This document shows positions 7,537-14,338 of a stretch of 17,372 nucleotides of DNA, piece by piece. The stretch is from Candidatus Stahliibacteriota bacterium (GTDB taxonomy: Bacteria; Hydrothermota; UBA3073): the NCBI GenBank assembly GCA_030627085.1, contig DAOUSS010000013.1:1-17372 (forward strand). The letters are read 5' to 3'. Every line of letters starts with the position of its first letter. Positions within the stretch are counted from its first letter, which is position 1. The translations under genes were made by a program, and so were the position numbers. Under the pieces are notes generated by a model. That model was given only the letters and a program-made list of their open reading frames with translations, ran no database searches and was not told the DNA's origin.

Positions 7537-7592
7537 GTCATTGAGTTATTAGGTAATTAGGTTATTAAGTAATTGGGTTATTAGGTTATTGA
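7529..7592 (+). repeat. octamer tandem array GTNATTRR, copy 1 (8 units)
   Basis: Eight consecutive 8-bp units read GTAATTAG, GTCATTGA, GTTATTAG, GTAATTAG, GTTATTAA, GTAATTGG, GTTATTAG, GTTATTGA with no slippage. The first unit contains the stop codon of the isomerase gene. The same octamer family forms an array at 10894-10949, and both arrays are preceded by ATTGGACGCAGAT. No inverted partner array is visible nearby. Confidence 0.9.
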
Positions 7593-7605
7593 GTCAAAAA
7601 AAGTA

Positions 7606-7661
7606 TGTAGGCACGGTTTCAAACCGTGCAGACAATAGCACAGATTAAATTTATGCCTACA
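7606..7661. repeat. REP-like GTAG...CTAC hairpin element
   Basis: The outer arms TGTAGGCA (7606-7613) and TGCCTACA (7654-7661) are exact inverted repeats. Inside, GCACGGTTT (7611-7619) and AAACCGTGC (7621-7629) form a near-perfect hairpin. A GTAG tetranucleotide next to a palindrome, with CTAC at the opposite end, is the layout of REP/BIME elements mobilised by RAYT (TnpA-REP) proteins. A second element of this layout is at 17295-17372. No RAYT gene is present in the window. Confidence 0.6.
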
Positions 7662-7691
7662 ATTTGGAATAAAAAATCAGTGTAATCAGTG

Positions 7692-7804
7692 TTCACCCCG
7701 TTAAATAACTTGAAAATAAACGCCAAAGTCTTACCAAAACAGTTCTATTTAACGTGGTTCGCCCTGTTAAATAAAGATAAACAATAGCTATTTAACGGGG
7801 TAAA
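7692..7804. repeat. TATTTAAC-type hairpin element, copy B
   Basis: The ends TTCACCCCGTTAAATA (7692-7707) and TATTTAACGGGGTAAA (7789-7804) are inverted at 15 of 16 positions. Two more units lie inside: TATTTAAC at 7746-7753 and GTTAAATA at 7766-7773. The unit order is reverse, forward, reverse, forward. Copy A at 61-130 has the last three units, with matched base changes in two of them. The 289-bp gap 7537-7825 is otherwise filled by the octamer array, the REP-like element and short remnants of the CAGATT family. Confidence 0.75.
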
Positions 7805-7825
7805 TCTGCGTCCCAAAAAAGGAAT

Positions 7826-8806
7826 ATGAAACTCATACTTCCAATAGCGGGTGAGGGGACAAGACTGAGACCCCATACATATACAGTTCCAAAGGCACTA
7901 ATTCAGGTGGGGGGAAAAGCCATAATCGCTCATATTCTTGATGGTATACTTTCGTCTGTTACAATAGAAGAAGTTATATTTATAGTTGGGAGGCTTGGAG
8001 AGAAAGTAGAGAATTATATCAATAAGCACTACAATATAAAGGCCACATACATTGAGCAGACTGAACGTCTGGGTCTTGGGCACGCAGTATTCCTTGCAAA
8101 GGATAGATTTAAGAGATGGGACCCCGCACTTATTGTTTACGGGGATACTATATTTAATGTTAACTTAAAGAAGGCAATAGGAGAGGTTGATGGATGTATT
8201 GGAGTCAAAGAGGTAAAGGATCCGAGAAGATTTGGTGTCGCAGAGGTAAAAAATGGGGTTATACAAAGGCTCGTTGAGAAGCCACAGAATCCAGCGTCGA
8301 ATCTTGCAGTAGTTGGAGTAAACTATATAAAAAACACAAAGCTTCTCTTCGCTTTATTGGAACAGATGATTAAAAAAGGTAAGAAGACAAAGGGGGAGTT
8401 TCAGCTCACCGATGTCTTTCAGCTTATGATAGAGGAAGGTGTAAGGCTTGAAACCTTTATGGTGGATGAGTGGTATGACTGCGGCAAGCCCGAAACATTA
8501 CTTCTTACAAATAGATATATCTTAGAGAAAAACGGGTATTATGAAAAACAGAAAGATACAGTAATTCTACCTCCTGTATATATACACCCGACTGCAAAGG
8601 TAACAAGGTCAGTAATAGGACCTTATGTATCTATATCTGAGAATGCCCGCATAATCTCTTCAATTATCAAGGATTCCATAATAGGAGAAGGTGCATATAT
8701 AGAGGGGTATGTTCTTGCTTCGTCAGTAATAGGAGAACACGCAATCTGTAAAGGAACATTCAAACATCTGAATGTTGGAGATTCATCGAGTGTGGAAACA
8801 ACGTAA
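7826..8806 (+). CDS. sugar-1-phosphate nucleotidyltransferase with beta-helix tail
   Basis: This 326-residue enzyme would join a sugar-1-phosphate to an NTP, releasing pyrophosphate and giving an activated NDP-sugar. The N-terminal Rossmann-like domain has AGEGTRLRPHTYTVPKALI (8-26), the YGD metal site at 105-107, EKP (151-153), GEFQLTD (190-196) and WYDCG (216-220), closest in style to long-form glucose-1-phosphate thymidylyltransferases and UTP-glucose uridylyltransferases. Residues 247-310 carry hexapeptide repeats of a left-handed beta-helix. Base and sugar specificity cannot be read from the sequence. A weak AGGA precedes the ATG. It follows the PGI/PMI gene, which could supply hexose phosphates, after a 289-bp repeat-rich gap. 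Confidence 0.88.
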   Translation: MKLILPIAGEGTRLRPHTYTVPKALIQVGGKAIIAHILDGILSSVTIEEVIFIVGRLGEKVENYINKHYNIKATYIEQTERLGLGHAVFLAKDRFKRWDPALIVYGDTIFNVNLKKAIGEVDGCIGVKEVKDPRRFGVAEVKNGVIQRLVEKPQNPASNLAVVGVNYIKNTKLLFALLEQMIKKGKKTKGEFQLTDVFQLMIEEGVRLETFMVDEWYDCGKPETLLLTNRYILEKNGYYEKQKDTVILPPVYIHPTAKVTRSVIGPYVSISENARIISSIIKDSIIGEGAYIEGYVLASSVIGEHAICKGTFKHLNVGDSSSVETT

Positions 8807-8850
8807 TCATATTAAATGTAAAATCAAGCATTGAAAATCTCGAACACGAT

Positions 8851-8979
8851 AAATTCTAAATCCGAAATTCTAAATACTAAACAAATTCCAAATCTCAATG
8901 TTACAAATATATTTGGAATTTGAATAATTTGAATTTAAATATTGTTTAGGATTTAGTGCTTAGAATTTAGGATTTCAGA
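8851..8979. repeat. inverted heptamer arrays, AATNCNA family
   Basis: Four 7-bp units (AATTCTA, AATCCGA, AATTCTA, AATACTA) at 8852-8879 face four or five units (TTTAGGA, TTTAGTG, CTTAGAA, TTTAGGA, TTTCAGA) at 8945-8979. Arms 8851-8883 and 8943-8975 match as reverse complements at 26 of 33 positions. An inner perfect 12-bp pair, CAAATTCCAAAT (8882-8893) with ATTTGGAATTTG (8911-8922), closes the structure. The element fills most of the 237-bp gap before metK. Confidence 0.8.
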
Positions 8980-9043
8980 AAAATGAGATTTAGAAATTGC
9001 TATTTAGAGTTTTGATCTCTAACCTTACTATGGAGGGGGCTGT

Positions 9044-10204
9044 ATGTCAAATCATCGCTTTCTTACATCAGAGTCGGTTACAGAGGGGCATCCAGATAAA
9101 ATTTGTGACCAGATATCCGATGCTATTCTTGATGAAATAATAAGAGAGGACAAAACCGCAAGGGTTGCCTGTGAGACATTTGTCTCCGTGGGTCTTGTAG
9201 TTGTCGGGGGTGAAATAACTACACGGGTTTATGTTGATGTAAATAAACTCGCAAGGGATGTTATAAAGGAGATAGGTTACACAGATCTAAATTATGGATT
9301 TCATTACGGAACCTGTGCGGTGGTGAACACAATAGGAAGACAGTCACCTGATATTGCACAGGGAGTTGATACAGGTGGTGCAGGCGATCAGGGACTTATG
9401 GTGGGATATGCCTGTAAGGAAACTCCAGAACTTATGCCTATGCCTATAATCCTTGCGCATAAACTTGCGAGGCAACTTGCCTATGTGAGGAAGAAAAGAA
9501 TAATTCCCTGGCTTGGCCCAGATGGTAAATCGCAGGTGACAGTTGAATATATTGATGGTGTGCCCAGAAGGATTGAGACAGTAGTTGTGGTATCTCAACA
9601 TACAGAGGCTGTTCTTGATTCATCCGGGAGATATATGACAGAGAATGCAAAGAATGAAATCATAGAAAAGGTTATAAAAAATGCCATTCCTCAAGAACTT
9701 ATAGACAGAAAAACAAAGATATTTGTGAATCCAACAGGCAAGTTTGTTATAGGTGGACCACAGTGTGATACGGGGATGACAGGGAGAAAGATAATAGTTG
9801 ATACATACGGTGGTCTTGCACTCCATGGTGGGGGAGCATTTTCGGGTAAGGACCCGACAAAAGTTGACAGATCTGCATCGTATATGGCGAGATACATTGC
9901 AAAAAATATCGTTGCAGCGGATTTTGCTGAAAGATGCGAGATTCTGCTTGCCTATGCCATAGGAGTTGCAGAGCCAGTATCTGTTGCAATAAGCACATTT
10001 GGAACAGGGAAAATTCCTGATGAAGATATCCTGAAGCGCGTCAAGAGGGTTTTTCCGCTTACACCGAAAGGCATAATAGAAAAGTTAGATCTCTTGAAGC
10101 CCATATACTACAAAACTGCCTGCTATGGCCACTTTGGGAGAGAGGAAGAAGGATTCACCTGGGAAAAGAAGGATATGGTGGATGTCCTGAAATGTAAAAT
10201 GTAA
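9044..10204 (+). CDS. metK: S-adenosylmethionine synthetase
   Basis: MetK makes S-adenosylmethionine from methionine and ATP in the cytoplasm. The 386-residue protein is full length. Family landmarks in order are TSESVTEGHPDKICDQISDA near the N-terminus, the GAGDQGLMVGYA loop, the P-loop-like GGGAFSGKDPTKVDRSASY, and a C-terminal HFGREEEGFTWE. The ATG at 9044 follows GGAGGGGG (9032-9039). Upstream and downstream gaps both hold heptamer repeat arrays of different sequence, so the gene is not tightly linked to its neighbours. I see no S-box-like riboswitch upstream. Confidence 0.98.
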   Translation: MSNHRFLTSESVTEGHPDKICDQISDAILDEIIREDKTARVACETFVSVGLVVVGGEITTRVYVDVNKLARDVIKEIGYTDLNYGFHYGTCAVVNTIGRQSPDIAQGVDTGGAGDQGLMVGYACKETPELMPMPIILAHKLARQLAYVRKKRIIPWLGPDGKSQVTVEYIDGVPRRIETVVVVSQHTEAVLDSSGRYMTENAKNEIIEKVIKNAIPQELIDRKTKIFVNPTGKFVIGGPQCDTGMTGRKIIVDTYGGLALHGGGAFSGKDPTKVDRSASYMARYIAKNIVAADFAERCEILLAYAIGVAEPVSVAISTFGTGKIPDEDILKRVKRVFPLTPKGIIEKLDLLKPIYYKTACYGHFGREEEGFTWEKKDMVDVLKCKM

Positions 10205-10210
10205 AAATTC

Positions 10211-10332
10211 AGACTAAAGACCGAAGACTGAAGACACAAGACCAATAAAAATTAATGTTTTGTGGAAAGCATTACCTGGATGCTGATATTAAGGAATTAA
10301 GGTCTTTGGTCTCTTGTCTTAAGTCTGTGGTC
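10211..10332. repeat. inverted heptamer arrays, AGACNNA family
   Basis: AGAC occurs at 10211, 10218, 10225, 10232 and 10239, exactly every 7 bp. Facing it, GTCT occurs at 10302, 10309, 10316 and 10323, with GTCG at 10330, again every 7 bp. Five units therefore face five units around a 58-bp centre. Because the units are alike, the two arms can pair in several registers. The element begins 7 bp after the metK stop and ends 26 bp before the next gene. Confidence 0.9.
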
Positions 10333-10358
10333 GCTATTTTTTATTTGAAGGGGGTTTT

Positions 10359-10868
10359 ATGAAAAGGGTTATTTCGTTTGAGTTTCTCATAATAGTGGTT
10401 ATAGCAGGTCTGGTTGCTTGGGTAGCTATACAGAATTATACAGAGAAAGAGGTATCACTTGAAGATAGACTTATTGAGAATACAAAGATGGTAAACGAGG
10501 CGTTGGATGAATACAAAAAGCTGTCGGGTGGAATTTTACCGTCCCGTCTTGACTTGCCAGTTTCGATCCTCACAGGAGACACACTTTCTCGTAAGTCCGT
10601 AACAGGCAAACTTGACCCTGCAAGGGGATTGGATATACAGGAGGACACGATGTCCCTTCTATATGGAAAAGGATTTGAAAATCCATACAACCCGAAGGCA
10701 ATTGCAGTTATGACAGTGAAGGATTCCCTTGAATCCAAGCAGCCAGGTATTGTTTACTATGTTCCCGAAGGTATAATGGGTGAAAGATGTATGAAGTGCA
10801 GGTTGGTTGGTAGTGTTAGACAGGGTTTTCTGGAATTTGAGCTGCGCAATTACAGTGAGCGGTTCTGA
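10359..10868 (+). CDS. degenerate type IV pilin-like protein
   Basis: This 169-residue protein has one hydrophobic N-terminal segment, SFEFLIIVVIAGLVAWVAI (6-24), whose pattern and following QNY resemble the type IV pilin/type II pseudopilin helix. It is atypical: the residue before the processing Phe is Ser rather than Gly, and the conserved Glu at mature position 5 is absent. The rest is a periplasmic-type domain with NPYNPK (108-113) and YYVPEG (133-138), as seen in small pseudopilin-like proteins, and a CxxC at 144-147. The ATG follows GGGGG at 10350-10354. No pilus or secretion gene is next to it. It could be a minor pseudopilin or simply a single-pass anchored protein; the function is unknown. 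Confidence 0.55.
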   Translation: MKRVISFEFLIIVVIAGLVAWVAIQNYTEKEVSLEDRLIENTKMVNEALDEYKKLSGGILPSRLDLPVSILTGDTLSRKSVTGKLDPARGLDIQEDTMSLLYGKGFENPYNPKAIAVMTVKDSLESKQPGIVYYVPEGIMGERCMKCRLVGSVRQGFLEFELRNYSERF

Positions 10869-10893
10869 AACATATTGGACGCAGATGAAGATA

Positions 10894-10949
10894 GTAATTA
10901 AGTAATTAGGTCATTAAGTCATTAGGTAATTAGGTCATTAGGTTACTGA
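10894..10949 (+). repeat. octamer tandem array GTNATTRR, copy 2 (7 units)
   Basis: Seven 8-bp units read GTAATTAA, GTAATTAG, GTCATTAA, GTCATTAG, GTAATTAG, GTCATTAG, GTTACTGA. The array is preceded at 10874-10886 by ATTGGACGCAGAT, identical to the sequence before copy 1. It lies in the 102-bp gap after the pilin-like gene and ends 21 bp before the next start codon. Confidence 0.9.
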
Positions 10950-10970
10950 TTGAAATGATAGGGGGGAGAG

Positions 10971-11585
10971 TTGAAAACAAAAGAAGGTAGATTTTCTACA
11001 AAAAAGGGCATAATAGTGAGAAAGATACTCCATCTAGCAACTGTACTGGTACCTATCTATTATATATCCGGTAGTAAGGCAAGCTTGGTACGAGTTCTCT
11101 TCCCACTCACGGGTGTCTTTATAATTGCAGAGGTTGTAAGGTTGTATGTGAGACCAGCCAGACAGATATTTTTAAGAATATTTGGGCCTATGCTGTGGGA
11201 GGATGAAGAAAAAGGATTTACTGCTGCCACAAGATGGCTTATTTCTGCCTCTATAGTATGTGGTTATTTCCCAAAAGATATTGCGATATTTACACTTTTT
11301 TTTGTTGCTATATCGGATACAGCTGCGTATACTGTAGGGTCGTGGTTTGGAAAAAGAGAGATAGTGAAAGGAAAAACGGTAGGGGGAACGTTCACATTTT
11401 TAGTAACAGCGATCGCGATTGCTGTATTCTCTCCACTCCCCAAAATCATATCTATTCCCGGTGCGGTTATTGCCACATTGGTTGAACTTATTCCGAGATA
11501 CGATGATAATCTGTCAATACCTATTATAACAGGCATCATATTGTGGATAATGACCTGGGCAATGAGAATACCGATCTCCCTTTAA
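10971..11585 (+). CDS. CTP-dependent lipid kinase family membrane protein (dolichol/phytol kinase-like)
   Basis: This 204-residue, very hydrophobic protein has about six membrane segments. It carries the layout of the Sec59/VTE5/Dgk1 group, related to phosphatidate cytidylyltransferases: RKILHL near the N-terminus (17-22), SDTAAYTVGSWFGK (115-128), GKTVGGT (134-140) and ATLVELIPRYDDNLSIPI (168-185). Such enzymes phosphorylate polyprenols, phytol or diacylglycerol using CTP at the membrane. The substrate cannot be named from sequence alone. The start is a TTG directly after GGGGGGAG; the nearest in-frame alternative is a GTG just before the RK motif. An octamer array lies upstream and a 134-bp inverted element follows the stop. 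Confidence 0.75.
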   Translation: MKTKEGRFSTKKGIIVRKILHLATVLVPIYYISGSKASLVRVLFPLTGVFIIAEVVRLYVRPARQIFLRIFGPMLWEDEEKGFTAATRWLISASIVCGYFPKDIAIFTLFFVAISDTAAYTVGSWFGKREIVKGKTVGGTFTFLVTAIAIAVFSPLPKIISIPGAVIATLVELIPRYDDNLSIPIITGIILWIMTWAMRIPISL

Positions 11586-11718
11586 AGAGAGTTCTGAAAA
11601 ACTACTTTTGAGCTCTCTTGATTAGGCAGATTTTTAACCGATTACACAGATTTAGTAGATTTTATAAGGTTTTTAATCGGTGTAATCAGAGATTTCTGGG
11701 CTTTTTCAGAAATCTCTT
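11585..11718. repeat. nested inverted-repeat element with GATTNNNNA units
   Basis: The outer arms 11585-11602 and 11701-11718 are imperfect reverse complements (about 16 of 18), both reading AAGAGA.TTCTGAAAAA outward to inward. Inside, GATTACACAGATT (11640-11652) faces AATCGGTGTAATC (11675-11687) at 12 of 13. GATT recurs at 11620, 11629, 11640, 11649 and 11658, mostly every 9 bp, as in the element between groES and groEL. The left outer arm overlaps the stop codon region of the lipid-kinase gene, so the element may also fold at its mRNA 3' end. Confidence 0.7.
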
Positions 11719-11727
11719 AAAAACCAC

Positions 11728-11756
11728 TTAACAAATCCGCTTTTTTGTTATATAAT
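11728..11756 (+). promoter_or_regulatory. sigma-70-type promoter for the exported-protein genes
   Basis: TTAACA (11728-11733) and TATAAT (11751-11756) are spaced by exactly 17 bp. Transcription would begin around 11763, leaving a leader of about 120 nt before the ATG at 11885. It lies just downstream of the inverted element and is the only convincing promoter upstream of the two exported-protein genes. Confidence 0.75.
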
Positions 11757-11762
11757 AAATTG

Positions 11763-11780
11763 TCAACCCTGTAGGGTTGA
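11763..11780 (+). promoter_or_regulatory. palindrome at the expected transcription start
   Basis: TCAACCCT (11763-11770) and AGGGTTGA (11773-11780) are perfect inverted arms around GT. The palindrome covers the predicted +1 site of the promoter at 11728-11756, so it may be a repressor site, or a 5'-terminal hairpin stabilising the message. The rest of the leader to 11884 contains no gene that I can support. Confidence 0.45.
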
Positions 11781-11884
11781 GTTACAGTATGATTTCGTGA
11801 GAGTTTGCTATGTTGTCCAAAACTGACGAAGACCACTGGTAAATATAAATAGATATTCTATACACTCTTAAAATGGGAGGCGTT

Positions 11885-14152
11885 ATGAGATCATTCGCGG
11901 TTATTTTATCTCTCTTCATTATAAGTGGTTCCGTTGAAGGGAGAGATATTACGACACTTGAGGAAAGAGAGATGAGATGTGTAAGGGATGAATCTGTTGC
12001 ACCCTCCTTTATAAAAAGAGAGGTTATCCCTATTCCCCGGGTTACGCTGGGTTACGAGTTAAAAGACACTATAAATTGGGTGTATATGGATTCCCTTTTC
12101 ATACATTGTGTCATTCCATCAGGTGAAAGTGTTATTTTCTCGTTCGATACAGAAACCGATACCATTGAATTTATTGAAATAGTGGAGTCCCTGTCAGATT
12201 TAGTGCAGAATGCGATAGACCATGCACCATTATGGTTAAGAGACGACCTTGTTGACAACTTCCGCAGACTCCCATCTGATTATCAGGATACCTATGCGGA
12301 CATTATTTTGAATGCTCCAGATGCATGGGTTGATGAGATTGCCTATCAGGTTGCACATGTTAGTCCTGAGATCCTGATTGATACCTCTTTTAATCCCGAA
12401 CTTGTGACCGTAAACGCTCATTATCTTTATAAAAATGATTCTCTCCTCTCTTATGCTGATATTATTGATTACGGGTTACCGGGTGATGATGACTATTATT
12501 CAACGGTGCGATACAAGGCACTTGAGGATGGTGATACAGTCGAATACGAATTATCTCCTGAATATTACTATATGTATATTGTTCACCCTGAACTTTCAGA
12601 TGAATCGCCAAGGATGGATTCATATGTCTACAACAGATTCTGGAGGGATTATCTCTTTTATGAAGCGGATTCTGGTTATCCTGTCCTGTCTGAGAAACTT
12701 CAAGGAGTAAAAATTTTATGGGATGTTGCTGATACGGCTCAGGTATATTCAGCCGGAAGAGATTTTGATTCTACGGATTGTGCCCTTGATATCATTGGTA
12801 ATTGGGCATCTGAGACTGTCCCTGAGCTTGCTATGGGTAACCGACCCATCCAACCAAATGTTATAGCCCATGAACACAATGGAAACTGCGGCGAAGACCA
12901 GGATGTGCTTCAGGCAGCGGCGAGAGCCGCTCTCGTTTCCGCGGTAGCAACTATGGATATTGCAGAGGACCATGTATGGTGCGAGTTCTACTATAAGGGA
13001 TGGCATGAGTATCAGATTGACAGAGGACACGGGGTAACCCATATTAACGATTTCAGGACCAGTTATGACAGGGATGTAACGGGTAGTCCGGGTGGTAAGG
13101 AGGTCTCCTCGGTGTGGAATTGGAGGTCGGATGGGTTTGGCTGGACAGTAACGGAAAAATACTCTAAATCCTGTTCTCTCCAGGTGTATGTTTATGACTG
13201 TAATGGAGTTCCAGTTGATGGCGCCAGAATATTGGTCTATGGAGAGAGTTCACCCTGGGGAGGAGGACATACTACCACTGGATTTACAGATGCGAATGGA
13301 AGATGCGATTTCAGTCTGGGAAACAGAAGGGATTTCTATGTACATATCTCATCATCAATTGGGGATTATCCTGAGGGAGAGGATGAGATTGTGCAAATTA
13401 TCTCTGGCTCACAGGATGGGGCACACTATTACAAGGCCTTTTATCTTACGGGTTCCATCCAATTGCCAAAGGTAAGGTTCATATCTCCTTCAGATTCTAT
13501 ATATGCCCGCAAACTTAATATTAGTATAAGCGCTCCTTCTCTATTTGAACATGGTTATGCACGAGCCCGCAGAAAGACACTGGACCCTGCACCTTTCTAT
13601 CACACATACTCAGATAAAAAAACGCCTGGAAGTATCAATTTCTTTGTCTGTGATGAGACAAACTACTCAAGTTACATTGCAGGGGATGAGGTTGAGTCAC
13701 CGGCAATAGGAGACAATATCACGGATGAGAGTATCTCGTTTATCACTCCAAATTCTGATAAGTGGTATCTTGTGGTTTCAAATGAGGATATGCTTACCAC
13801 TACCAAATCTGTAGATCTTTCGCTTGTAATGTATAAGAACCCGGAACTTGGTATATATGAGGAAGAGGTTGCTCATAGGTTCAATTTGGAAGGCGTAATA
13901 CCAAATCCATTCATAAAATCAACTGCCATAAAATATGAAGTTCCTGCTACCTCAAGGATCCATGTTGGTATCTACGATATCTCAGGCAGACTGATAAAGA
14001 CCCTTGTTGAGGAACCTCAACAACCCGGGCACTATACAGTTACCTGGAATGGTAAAGATGCAGTGGGTAGAACGGTGTCATCTGGAATCTACTTTGCAAG
14101 GCTTGTTACAGAGGGATATGAGGCGACCAGGCGAATGGTGTTTATGAAGTAA
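11885..14152 (+). CDS. exported transglutaminase-like protein with C-terminal sorting domain
   Basis: Counted from the ATG at 11885 (755 residues), residues 1-19 form a signal peptide. Residues around 300-385 hold a transglutaminase-like core: Cys335 in NGNCGED, His363 in DHVWCEFY and Asp379 in YQID, with the spacing usual for the Cys-His-Asp triad. Residues 430-519 resemble a carboxypeptidase-regulatory beta-sandwich (VDGARILVYGES, FTDANGRCDF). The last 85-90 residues are a FlgD-Ig-like type IX sorting domain (IPNPF, YDISGRLIKTLV, WNGKDAVGR, SSGIYFARL). The first 300 residues are unassigned. I chose 11885 over an ATG at 11873 because GGGAGG (11875-11880) fits it. The protein may act as a peptidase, crosslinker or non-catalytic binder. 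Confidence 0.8.
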   Translation: MRSFAVILSLFIISGSVEGRDITTLEEREMRCVRDESVAPSFIKREVIPIPRVTLGYELKDTINWVYMDSLFIHCVIPSGESVIFSFDTETDTIEFIEIVESLSDLVQNAIDHAPLWLRDDLVDNFRRLPSDYQDTYADIILNAPDAWVDEIAYQVAHVSPEILIDTSFNPELVTVNAHYLYKNDSLLSYADIIDYGLPGDDDYYSTVRYKALEDGDTVEYELSPEYYYMYIVHPELSDESPRMDSYVYNRFWRDYLFYEADSGYPVLSEKLQGVKILWDVADTAQVYSAGRDFDSTDCALDIIGNWASETVPELAMGNRPIQPNVIAHEHNGNCGEDQDVLQAAARAALVSAVATMDIAEDHVWCEFYYKGWHEYQIDRGHGVTHINDFRTSYDRDVTGSPGGKEVSSVWNWRSDGFGWTVTEKYSKSCSLQVYVYDCNGVPVDGARILVYGESSPWGGGHTTTGFTDANGRCDFSLGNRRDFYVHISSSIGDYPEGEDEIVQIISGSQDGAHYYKAFYLTGSIQLPKVRFISPSDSIYARKLNISISAPSLFEHGYARARRKTLDPAPFYHTYSDKKTPGSINFFVCDETNYSSYIAGDEVESPAIGDNITDESISFITPNSDKWYLVVSNEDMLTTTKSVDLSLVMYKNPELGIYEEEVAHRFNLEGVIPNPFIKSTAIKYEVPATSRIHVGIYDISGRLIKTLVEEPQQPGHYTVTWNGKDAVGRTVSSGIYFARLVTEGYEATRRMVFMK

Positions 14153-14165
14153 AATTTAAACCGCC

Positions 14166-14254
14166 CATACGGGTCGTATGACAGAGAACGCAGAGAGCGC
14201 AGAGTTATATTGGACCACAAATAAGTATCTCAGCGTCCTCCGCGACCTCTGCGG
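14166..14254. repeat. inverted 9-mer arrays, CAGAGNNCG family, plus adjoining palindrome
   Basis: CAGAGAACG, CAGAGAGCG and CAGAG at 14182-14204 face CTCAGCGTC, CTCCGCGAC and CTCTGCGG at 14229-14254, both with a 9-bp period. The arms 14181-14204 and 14229-14252 match as reverse complements at 17 of 24 positions. Just upstream, CATACG (14166-14171) and CGTATG (14175-14180) form a small separate palindrome. The element takes up about half of the 186-bp gap between the two exported-protein genes. Confidence 0.75.
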
Positions 14255-14338
14255 CTAAAGTTTTTCTGTTATTAATAAATCTGCAAGTTCTTGTAAACTC
14301 AGCGATTGATATTTTACATAGCAAAAAAAGGAGGGGAT

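Noticed and set aside
7529..7592. Octamer array considered as a CRISPR array
   Set aside because: Units are 8 bp and contiguous, without spacers, and no cas gene is present.
8807..9043. S-box or other S-adenosylmethionine riboswitch before metK
   Set aside because: The gap is occupied by AT-rich heptamer repeats; none of the conserved SAM riboswitch core sequences is recognisable and there is no terminator.
11810..11842. Short open reading frame of ten codons in the leader before the transglutaminase-like gene
   Set aside because: No convincing ribosome binding site, no recognisable peptide, and a frame this short is expected by chance; it does not overlap a terminator or a regulatory hairpin.
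14291..14320. Possible promoter (TTGTAA with a weak -10) directly before the 958-residue protein
   Set aside because: The -10 candidates match only about three of six positions, so it cannot be told from chance in AT-rich sequence.
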